Assembly: GCA_024500155.1 (NCBI GenBank)
Contig: CM044859.1
Coordinates: 47,290,003-47,354,002, forward strand
Direction: 5' to 3'
Length of the DNA: 64,000 bases
Source: Chenopodium formosanum
Taxonomy: Eukaryota > Streptophyta > Magnoliopsida > Caryophyllales > Amaranthaceae
Positions 56,900 through 64,000 of the stretch are shown here, one piece after another. Each line of letters begins with the position of its first letter. The first letter of the stretch is position 1. Position numbers and translations under genes: made by a program. The notes beneath the pieces are model-generated. The model searched no databases, was not told the DNA's origin, and was given only the letters and a program-made list of their open reading frames with translations.

Positions 56900-57844
56900 T
56901 AGTAAATTGTCTCTAAACATATATAGAAACATATAATGAATAATGTGTAATTGCTACATATTTTATGTAAATCAAATTGAAGTACAAAACGTGAATATAC
57001 CATTCATATAGTGAAAAAATTCATGTTTCCAAAGGGTCCTTATCACTCCAACCTAACCCATCCTTGAATGTCTACTCTCACTAGTGAATGTATGTCAACT
57101 TTTCAATTTTAAGTAAAATCCGACAACATTTTCCCCTAGTTCTCCAAGTACACGATGTAGATAATTAATTACCCACATATGTACCTAGAGAACATAGTGA
57201 GGAAATGGTAAGCGAAGATGTTCCTGAAAATCGAAAAGAAAACATACATTTACCACCTAAGTGAGAGTACTCATTCAAGAACAGTCCTAACCGGGAACTA
57301 TTCAAGACTTTCTCCTAATGAGAAAGCCTTGAACGGGTATCCAGGCATATGATGATGCAAGTATTCTATATATTGTTGTATTTATTTGCAATTAAACAAT
57401 ACACAAGTTGCAATTTCATGAATAAACTTTTATTAAATGGATAAATAGAAAGAAATATAGCTTAGTAAAGTTTATAAGTCATACCAATATAGCAACTACC
57501 CACTTGAGCTCAATATGTAGTCCTCAAGCTAAACTCGTGCTTCAATATGAATCTATTAAAAAAAACAAAAATTAGCATCGCTACTAATTCTCTAATATAT
57601 TCACAATTCTCCAATGTATTCACAATTCTCTAATTTATTCACAACTAATTAAATGGTAATATCACTATTTCTCTAATTTATGTACAATTTTCTAATTTAA
57701 TCACAATTCTCTAAATTACTCACAATTCTCTAATTTAATCACAATTCTCTAATCTATTCACAATTACCCATTAAAACAACCTAAAATTACACATAATAAC
57801 ATACCAAAATGCAACTAATTAAGTAATATTTTTACTAATCTCTA
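56900..57844 (-). repeat. CACTA 5' region with a TTCACAATTCTCTAAT repeat
   Basis: No gene is present. At 57590-57765 about nine copies of a 16-18-bp unit (TTCACAATTCTCTAATTTA) are in tandem, with minor variation. T2 begins at the right edge, so the CACTA terminus lies beyond T2. Confidence 0.75.
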
Positions 57845-58218
57845 TGTATAGGATAGCTCCCGCTGAACTATCGCCCAGCCCCCAGGGTGCACACTCACCG
57901 CCGAATAAGCAACTAAAGGAGGGCTCATCAGCCCGGCAGAGCCAGCTCGCAGGGCTGACCAGGTTAAACTCTCCACGAAGGAGATAGTACGCCTATAAAT
58001 AGAGGGTAAAGTACAACGGAAAAGAAGTTAGACACTCAAGTTATTACACTTTCTATATCTCTCTAAGTACACTTTCTCTCTGTAAACACTCTCTATTTTA
58101 AGCTTCGAAGGGGGGTTCCTCGAGCCACCCCCGAGGGCAGTTTACGTGTGCTGCCATGTGTAGGTTGTTGACGGGACCCAGCTTACCCAGCAGAACCCTT
58201 GGATCCATACCTGGAACA
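57845..58218 (+). repeat. T2 5' LTR
   Basis: It runs from TGTATAGGATAGC to CTGGAACA, followed by a probable PBS. A TATAAATAG box lies at about 57994. U3 is rich in CAGCCC/GGGCTG words (57880-57965). It ends in a transcribed leader region of TCTCTCTAAG type. Confidence 0.8.
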
Positions 58219-58219
58219 A

Positions 58220-58240
58220 TTGGCGCTAGAAGGAGGGGAT
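58220..58240 (+). other. T2 primer binding site (probable)
   Basis: TTGGCGCTAGAAGGAGGGG follows the LTR end within two bases. The tRNA is not identified by me. Confidence 0.6.
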
Positions 58241-58296
58241 TGTATCATCTAACCTGAGGTTCACCAACTAAGCTAGAGACTAGTTAACTAACCACC

Positions 58297-60155
58297 ATGG
58301 CCGGAGAAGAAACTGTACAAACACCCATGTCCAAAACTAATGAGACCAGCCAAACACCACAAAAAACACCCCCATTAACCAGCGATCCAAAAGGATCCAC
58401 CGGAAACCCCAAATCGACCATCTCACAGAAATCCACCCCCATCGGATTGACATCAGCCACTGCTAAAGCAGCGGCAAAACCAGTAGATCCGGTTGGATCC
58501 AGCTCTATTTTCAAGTACGGAATGTCGTTAACAGGCACGAACGATGAGCTTATTGTTTCAGCACCTGTAACCCAGAAACCCCAGCCCGTTAATATGCTAG
58601 CCATTCTGCGGAACCTCTCTAAGTGCAGCAAGGAGCAGCTGGCTGCAATGACAGCGGTCCTTACTAATATGGGTAAGGGGGCAAGCCCATCACCAACAAC
58701 GGCAGCTGCGGAGCCCGCAGCGAAAAAGCCGGATGTCTCAACTCTCACCCCCGAGCAGAAAGAGCTCATTCAGCTGAGGACAAAGGTATTGGAGCTGGAA
58801 GCTCGCAACCTGAATCAAGAATGGAGCGTGGAGGAAAAAACCCCCGCTCGAATCAGCCTGGAGAAGCGGGTCCCTCGCAGTAGGTCACCGGCCGCAAAGC
58901 GAGGACCCTGCCCGGAGAGAGACAAACGAGCGCGAATCCAGGTTGTTCCAGATGATTCTCCATTTTGCCGGGAGATTATGGAAGAACCCATGGAGAAGGT
59001 GAAGATGCCGAGCTGCAAGTACAATGGAACCACAACATCCAAAAGCCACATATCATCTTTCGAGAATCATATGGTAATCTACACCATGACAGACTCAGTC
59101 TGGTGTAAGGCTTTCCCACCAACTCTAGATGGGCTGGCAGCGGAATGGTACGGCGCCATCCCCAAATGTTCTGTATACTCGTACAATTAGCTGAAGAGAA
59201 TGTTCATGGAGCATTTCATAACCTTGCTGGACAGAACCAAAATGACAACCGAGCTGATGTCCCTAGTTCAGTGAAAGGATGAGCCCCTGAGGGAGTTCAT
59301 CACCAGGTTCAACAAGGAGGCAACAACCATTCCAAATATGAGCCAGGTGGAAGCGCTGTTAGCAATGCAGAGCAGCCTACTACCAGGGTCACCATTTAGA
59401 GCATACATTGGGTATAAGAGCCTCAAAACGCTCGTTGAAGCGCTGGGTAAAGCGCATGAGTTCATCAAAGCAGACGAGACTGACAAAGCATTGCTGGGTA
59501 GGAAAGCAACAGGTGACTCAGTTAAGCGGGCAGAGGTCACCAGGGCAGAGAACACACCTAGGGTGGACTAGCCAAGCAGGGCTTAGCAAAACCGCAGTGA
59601 AGCGGACAGGGCAGTGGGACTGAGAAGGTCCGATCAAAGGAGAGGACCAAGGCCTGGGAAATTTTATCAGTATACCCCACTAACCCATTCCAGATCTCAC
59701 ATATTCAGCGTAAATAAGGCTGATGTTAAGTGGCAGAGGCCTCCAAGGATGGTAAACAAGAGTCGTGATACCAGTAAGTGGTGTTACTTTCACGGGGACT
59801 ATACTAGTAAGTGGTAAACAGGAGTCGTGATACCACACCACTGAAGAATACACGCACTTGAAGGACAACATAGAGGACTTAGCCAGGAGAGGATACTTGA
59901 GTCAATTTAAGCAGTGTGGTGACCCTCCCAGAAGAAGGGAGGAGGATAAAGCGGGCCGAGCTAACCGCAGAGGAGGTCATAGGGGCCCAGCTGGAGACAA
60001 AGATCGAGATGGCAAGCCAGAGGGCAGGGTGTACGTGATCAGCGGGGGTCCAGTACATGGTGGGACAGTTAATAGAGCTCGGGCTGACCTGCGGGCAATG
60101 ATAAATCAAATAAATGACAATGATAAGCATATATGGCCACCTCTTCCCTCGCAGC
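58297..60155 (+). pseudogene. T2 gag, with in-frame stops
   Basis: The start is MAGEETVQTPMSK, followed by a Pro/Ser/Thr-rich N-terminus. The gag core follows: FENHMVIYTMTDSVWCKAFP, GLAAEWYGAIPK, FMEHFITLLDRTKMTTELM and EFITRFNKEATTIPN. The frame is the same in all three pieces to 59817, with stops at 59188-59190, about 59273, 59569 and 59584. A Cys/His stretch (KWCYFHGDY) lies near 59790, where a duplicated block of about 30 bp (AGTAAGTGGT and GAGTCGTGATACC) inserts extra sequence. The frame resumes from 59858 (HLKDNIEDLARRGYLSQF). It ends in KHIWPPLPSQ, where B5 enters. Gag forms the virus-like particle shell. Confidence 0.85.
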
Positions 60156-62730
60156 TGATTAGTGACTTTTATGTCACTTTTAGGGTGTTTATTGAGTCGT
60201 ATTCCGGCTTATTTTCCAATAATTTCCCCCTTTTATCCTTTATTTCTATTATTTCTTTATTCTCGTCTTTTGTCTTTATTTTGTGTATTTTTGCCCTTTT
60301 TATTATTTTTTAGTTTATTTTTGTAGTTTTAGTTAATAATTTCCCTCTTCTCTCATTTTATTTATTTTCTTTTAGTTTCTAGTTTATTTTATTTTATTTT
60401 ATTTTATTATTTCTTTAGTTTTAGTATTTTATTTTACTTTATTTGTTTTATTTTATTTTATTTTAGTCTTTGTCCCGATTTCCCCTCATGTTTAGGTTTG
60501 TTCGTAGGAACGTTCGGGTCGAGACTTGGTTATAATCAAAGTCATGTTCGAAAGTCCAAGGTCAAATGTTCTAACGAGCAAAGTCAAACTCCCTCATTCC
60601 TTTGCCAAATTGCAAAGCTGCTCAATTGCCCACCTCTAACCTACACCACACCCATCTCCTATCCTACACCACCTCAAATAACACACACAACACATCTCCC
60701 CTGCTTCCATCTCCACCTCACACTCACCAATAACAACTCCAACATCACCACAACCCTGAACTCACCAAACAACCACCAACACATCACCACCGCAACCACT
60801 ACACCAGCCACCTACCAGCACCAACCTTCACCCCGCAACAAACCCAACACCAACAACAACAAGAACTGCAATAGCAACAATTCGCACCTCCCCTGCTCCC
60901 TCAGCTCCAATAAACCACCACGCAACTCCCTTACCACCTCCAATCAACCTCCGCCAAAACCTCTAGCAGCCATCAAACACCAACCTCCACCACTCCCCTG
61001 CTCTTCACGCAAGCAACCCCACAATAACACCAACAACGCAACCAACACCAACAGCAACAACAATTTACAACAACCAGCAGTGCCACCACACAAACCCCAA
61101 CTTGCCTCCCTCACCAATTCGCACCAATTAAACCACCAACGTCACCTCCCATTTCGCCACCAAACCGCCATTAATAAACCACCAAAACAACCACCAGTCG
61201 CAGCCCCCAAATTTCCCCAAATCAGCCCAATTTAACCCCAATTCTATTAGGAGCTACTCGCGGCCGCGCAGCCCTGTCAGAAGGCGCACGCAATTGGAGT
61301 TCAAAACATAGTCGAGGCAGTAGCATTTGCGCGACCTCTGCGCGATGTCTTCGCGGGCGCACAAATGTGGGTCAATCACGAGCTTCTCACGCAAGTTTTA
61401 ATGAAATTTGGATGGCCACGATCTGATGCTAGATGATGATGATGCTGATTTGAGTCGTTGATGATGATGCGTGGTGGTGATTTATTGGATGATGAACAGA
61501 GCAGCCAAGATCGAAAGAGAAGGAGTTTGGGGGTCAGATGGTTTTCGTCATTTGAGGGGGTTTTGTGGGTTTGTACGGGAATAGTGGGGTTTTGGGGTTT
61601 GTTTTCTTTTTCTTTTTCCTTTTCATTTTCCTTTTATTTTATTTTATTTTTAGTTTTGTTTTTTTTTGGTTTTTTAAGTTTAGTTATTTTAATTATTTTA
61701 GTTTAGTTTTTATTTCTTTTTAGTTTTCTCTTTTACTTTATTTTATTTAGCCTTGTATTATAAATACCCCTTTGGGGTTATTTTCTCAAAAACTTTCAAT
61801 CAACATTAATTTACCCTAGATTAGATTAGATTAGTTTAGCTCTTTTATTTTCTCTCTCTTAGGGTTAGATTAGGAGTTTCTCTCTCTAGTTTAGGAGTAG
61901 TTTAGAGAGAGAAAGATTGGATTTTTCATGGAGTTTTTGGGATTTTGAAGAAGAAAATTTGTGGATTTTTCCTCTCATAAATTCAATGAGTCTTCCTAAC
62001 TTTCTCTCACATTTATTGCTTTCATTTATTATTGTTTTTGCTTATTTATTTGTTTATTTGAGTAGATTAATTAGTTTAGTGGTTGATTCTTGCCTTTGTT
62101 ATTATTTTACCTTGTTTTCCTTGTTTTTGTTCACCATGATAGTTTAGGTTTTGTTCTAGGGAAATGGATTAAGGTTATGTTAATTAATTTAATGATTGAT
62201 TGTTGTTAGTATGAAATTGTTCTTGATTATTGTATATGGATGATGCTTTTATGGATTAGAATCTTTCTAGCTAATTGATTCTATGTTCTTAATCGTGCTT
62301 TCATTCAATTGTGCGAAAGTGAGTTGTTTGAGGGTCTAAATTCTTCCATACCTTTGCTAGGCTAGTTGCACGAGAGTGAATTAGTTTAGTAGGATAATTA
62401 ACATGCTTAATTGCACGAGAGTGAGTTAAATGTGTTAATCGTCCTAATTGAGGTCATTTTCATCTAATTGTTTGATGTAGTTGAATGCATTGATGTAATT
62501 GGAATCCACTTTCCCTAGTTTTAGTTATTTGCTCTTAGTAGTGTTTAATTGAACCTCTCTTTACCTCACAAGCTTTCCTAGTAGTCTAATTAGCATAGAT
62601 TGATACACTTAGTCCTTTTGGGTTCGACCCTTTACTTACCCCTATACTCGTATTAGGGTAGTTTAGGTATTATAAATTGTTAATTTGATTAGGGTTAGTA
62701 GACTAACGACTACTATCTAATCCTCGATCA
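60156..62730 (+). repeat. B5 5' LTR
   Basis: It starts TGATTAGTGACTTTTATGTC and ends CTCGATCA. It contains a CAN-rich stretch (60640-61235) giving a spurious 245-codon frame, three CTCCCCTGCT phrases and the GCGCGCCCGC-type block at 61262-61362. A TATAAATAC box at about 61757 is flanked by CCCC/GGGG. U5 has three TTGCACGAGAGTGAGTT-like words (62314-62425) and GGGTTCGACCC at about 62620. Confidence 0.92.
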
Positions 62731-62735
62731 AATTT

Positions 62736-62753
62736 TGGCGCCGTTGCCGGGGA
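62736..62753 (+). other. B5 primer binding site, tRNA-Asp type
   Basis: TGGCGCCGTTGCCGGGGA lies five bases after the LTR end. This primer site is typical of Athila-related and other Ty3/gypsy elements of plants. Confidence 0.88.
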
Positions 62754-62818
62754 CTAAGGCGTTCATTAGTTTGTGTTGATTAGATTAGCTAGGTTCTTGT
62801 ATATATTTTGATTTATGT

Positions 62819-63547
62819 TTGCTTTTCTTTGTTCTTTGTATAAAAATGGCATGCTTATCTTTTCCTCAATTTGATGGTGAACCCTTCTATGCTTACTTTG
62901 AAAGACTAGATGGTTTTCTTAGTTACCATGGGTGTTCTCTTAGTGATGCTTGTGGTATAGCTTATTGGGGCATGAATGAGTATACTTGGGGAATGGTTGA
63001 GGACATGAATAATGGTAGATTTTGTCATTTGTCTATGCATGATGCGTGGGATTTCTTCACATGGCTTGCTAAGGATTCTTTAGATAGAGAATCTCATGTT
63101 TCTTACTTTGATTCTCAATGTCAAGATTCTTTTAATTTTTGCATTAATTCTCTTGATACTTCTTATGTGCCTAGTGATAATCCAAGTATGCAAATTGACA
63201 CCTTTCCCCCTTATGCTCATTTTGATGAGGTTTGTGCTAATTTTGATGATGTGCAATTTGACTTTGATCATGAACCTCAACCCAATAACATTGAAGCCCA
63301 AATTCTTTCTCAAATGCAATATCTCACCCAACAACTCCAAGAGCTTCAAGAGGAACAAATATTGAGAGAAGTGAGGCTTGCCCAAGTGATGAGTGCTTTG
63401 GTTGATGTAAATGGATGTGAGGCACCTCATTTGGAGTGTGAGAGTGTTTTTGAGAATGATGTGGGCCAAGGGTGTGAAGTTGAGGGGAGATTTTCTTGTG
63501 ATGAGGGGATTTTTGAGGATTTTGATCCTTTTACGAGCCACGTTTGA
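62819..63547 (+). CDS. B5 gag-like protein, C-terminus cut and fused to T2 sequence
   Basis: The open frame is 242 codons; the second Met (MACLSFPQFDGEPF, 62846) is the likelier start. Residues 15-90 (FYAYFERLDGFL, CGIAYWGMNEYTWGMVEDMN, MHDAWDFFTWLAKDSLDRE) resemble the retrotransposon gag region of plant Ty3/gypsy elements. An Asp/Asn/Pro-rich middle is followed by a Gln/Glu-rich coiled coil (SQMQYLTQQLQELQEEQIL). The last few codons and the stop come from the T2 junction at about 63540. No zinc knuckle or protease is seen. The intact frame for 240 codons contrasts with the decayed host. Confidence 0.7.
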   Translation: MLFFVLCIKMACLSFPQFDGEPFYAYFERLDGFLSYHGCSLSDACGIAYWGMNEYTWGMVEDMNNGRFCHLSMHDAWDFFTWLAKDSLDRESHVSYFDSQCQDSFNFCINSLDTSYVPSDNPSMQIDTFPPYAHFDEVCANFDDVQFDFDHEPQPNNIEAQILSQMQYLTQQLQELQEEQILREVRLAQVMSALVDVNGCEAPHLECESVFENDVGQGCEVEGRFSCDEGIFEDFDPFTSHV

Positions 63548-63972
63548 CGATTATGACCAGAAGGGCATAATTTACCCTCATGACGACCCGCTGGTGGTGA
63601 CAATGAGAATTGCAAACTAGGAGGTGGATAGAATACTGATAGACAGAGGCAGCTCAACAAACATCATATACATCAGTGCGTTCAATGAAGTGGGACAGAA
63701 AAGACCTGAAGAGAGTAAACTACGAGGTCACCGGGTTTAATGGCTCAGGGCTTACCATAGAAGGCATAATCGAACTCTCAGTCCGGGTAGGAGAGAGGTC
63801 AAGAAGGCGTGATGTCCGAGCAGAATGTCTCGTGATAAACTCCCCTTCACCCTACAATGTAATCATGGGAAGAGCGCTCATCCACAAGATAGGCGTGGTG
63901 GTATCCACTTACCACCTGGCCATGGCTTACACAACTAATGAGGGTTGGTCAGCAAAGCTCAGGGGAAGCTAG
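63541..63972 (+). pseudogene. T2 protease region, mutated
   Basis: Just after the B5 junction the sequence reads IIYPHDDPLVVTMRIAN then a TAG, followed by DRILIDRGSSTNIIY. In Tat elements the active-site box is Asp-Gly-Gly or similar. Here the position after Asp is Arg, so activity is unlikely. A shift at about 63690 leads to VTGFNGSGLTIEGIIELSVR and CLVINSPSPYNVIMGRALIH. VVVSTYHLAMAY follows, the typical C-terminal part before RT. A further TAG at 63970-63972 ends it. Confidence 0.85.
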
Positions 63973-64000
63973 AAGACAGCCTAACAATTTTACATAACTG

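Larger units (their letters stand above)
47428..57844 (-). mobile_element. CACTA (En/Spm-type) DNA transposon, right terminus not in window
   Basis: The left terminus is CACTAGTAGAAAAAGAGC, the classical CACTA end. Subterminal inverted motifs GGCACCGGTT and GGTTAACCGGTGCC recur to about 47700. Minus-strand genes follow in the order TNP2 (right), Ptta-like (middle), Ulp1-like (left), a usual set for plant CACTA elements. No second terminus is seen before T2 begins at 57845; T2 most likely inserted in the CACTA 5' region. All genes are broken. Confidence 0.88.
60156..63540 (+). mobile_element. B5: 3'-truncated LTR retrotransposon inserted in T2
   Basis: 5' LTR 60156-62730, PBS and a gag-like gene are present, but pol, PPT and 3' LTR are missing. 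The sequence passes directly into T2 protease at about 63540. Only a short part of T2 is lost at the junction. The LTR is very similar to solo LTR B3. A deletion from inside B5 into T2 is the simplest explanation. Confidence 0.8.
57845..64000 (+). mobile_element. T2: Ty3/gypsy Tat-type element, 3' part outside window
   Basis: Visible are 5' LTR (57845-58218), PBS, gag and part of the protease. It is interrupted by element B5 at 60156 to about 63540. The short 374-bp LTR and different gag show that T2 is a separate Tat branch from T1 and A. Gag and protease contain in-frame stops. RT and the rest lie to the right of the window. Confidence 0.82.

Noticed and set aside
60498..61235. A 245-codon open frame in the B5 LTR, with similar frames in B3 (30555-31085) and B4 (43413-44039)
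   Set aside because: The encoded Thr/Pro/Asn/His-rich sequence follows from CAN-rich composition, is not alike between copies in frame, and spans U3. Reported only as a composition finding.
61917..62147. Conserved 76-codon frame in the B5 LTR and in B3 (29441-29671)
   Set aside because: High similarity reflects recent LTR identity. It lies in the transcribed leader with hydrophobic, T-rich content and no domain.
1..64000. CRISPR arrays, tRNA or rRNA genes, bacterial-type operons
   Set aside because: Tandem repeats seen here have no spacer structure, and no tRNA cloverleaf or rRNA sequence was recognised. tRNA-like strings are primer binding sites.

Overview
The window is plant nuclear DNA, almost certainly from an angiosperm with a large, repeat-rich genome. 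It is a thicket of nested transposable elements with no recognisable host single-copy gene, rRNA, tRNA or CRISPR array. Evidence for a plant is the set of element lineages: Ty3/gypsy Tat-type with a second RNase H, Ty3/gypsy-like LTRs with a tRNA-Asp primer site, Ty1/copia, CACTA (TNP2 plus Ptta-like plus Ulp1-like genes) and a plant-type LINE RNase H. Plant mobile domain (PMD) proteins are also present. Nearly every coding region carries stops or frameshifts, many of them changes expected from decay of methylated cytosines. I cannot name the species.

Layout, left to right. (1) 1-11822, plus strand: the 3' three quarters of Tat element T1, with the RT end, RNase H, archaeal-type RNase H and integrase. 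A 7.7 kb tail follows with TWO antisense PMD-like genes (3029-4597 and 5379-7890), tandem repeats, PPT and 3' LTR. T1 lies inside a minus-strand Ty1/copia element (11823-20376). (2) That copia element also holds a solo LTR (B1, 16606-19171, TSD GGGAG) and is interrupted on the right by element E1 (3' LTR 20377-22029). (3) E1 was split by element A (22822-35932, minus strand, TSD CTTAT), a gag-only Tat relative. A in turn carries solo LTR B3 (28859-31385, TSD AATAG) in its gag. (4) 35933-44513: E1 remnant, solo LTR D (37801-39637), the 3' end of a related element E2 in opposite orientation, LTR C, and solo LTR B4 (41877-44479, TSD AGTGT). (5) 44514-47427: AT-rich DNA, a LINE RNase H relic and an LTR-like fragment. 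(6) 47428-57844: a CACTA element with Ulp1-like, Ptta-like and TNP2 pseudogenes, 170-bp tandem repeats and a GC-rich island. (7) 57845-64000: Tat-type element T2 (5' LTR, gag, protease), invaded by a 3'-truncated element B5 (60156-about 63540).

The most promising signal is regulatory. In T1 a CG-containing near-palindrome of the form CCGTGTCACGG is clustered upstream of the LTR TATA box and upstream of both antisense PMD genes. Clusters also lie in one PMD intron and behind the integrase. Element A, LTR C, the B-type LTRs and the fragment at 47 kb each carry their own unrelated CG-rich motif array in the equivalent place, upstream of a TATA-like box. For T1, the combination of extra proteins and motifs dispersed in noncoding DNA resembles the family-specific anti-silencing systems known from VANDAL DNA transposons. 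That comparison is inference.

Two further structural signals recur across families. One is an inverted repeat at the extreme 5' tip of the LTRs, whose arms change together. The other is a stem-AGGA-stem hairpin just upstream of the polypurine tract.
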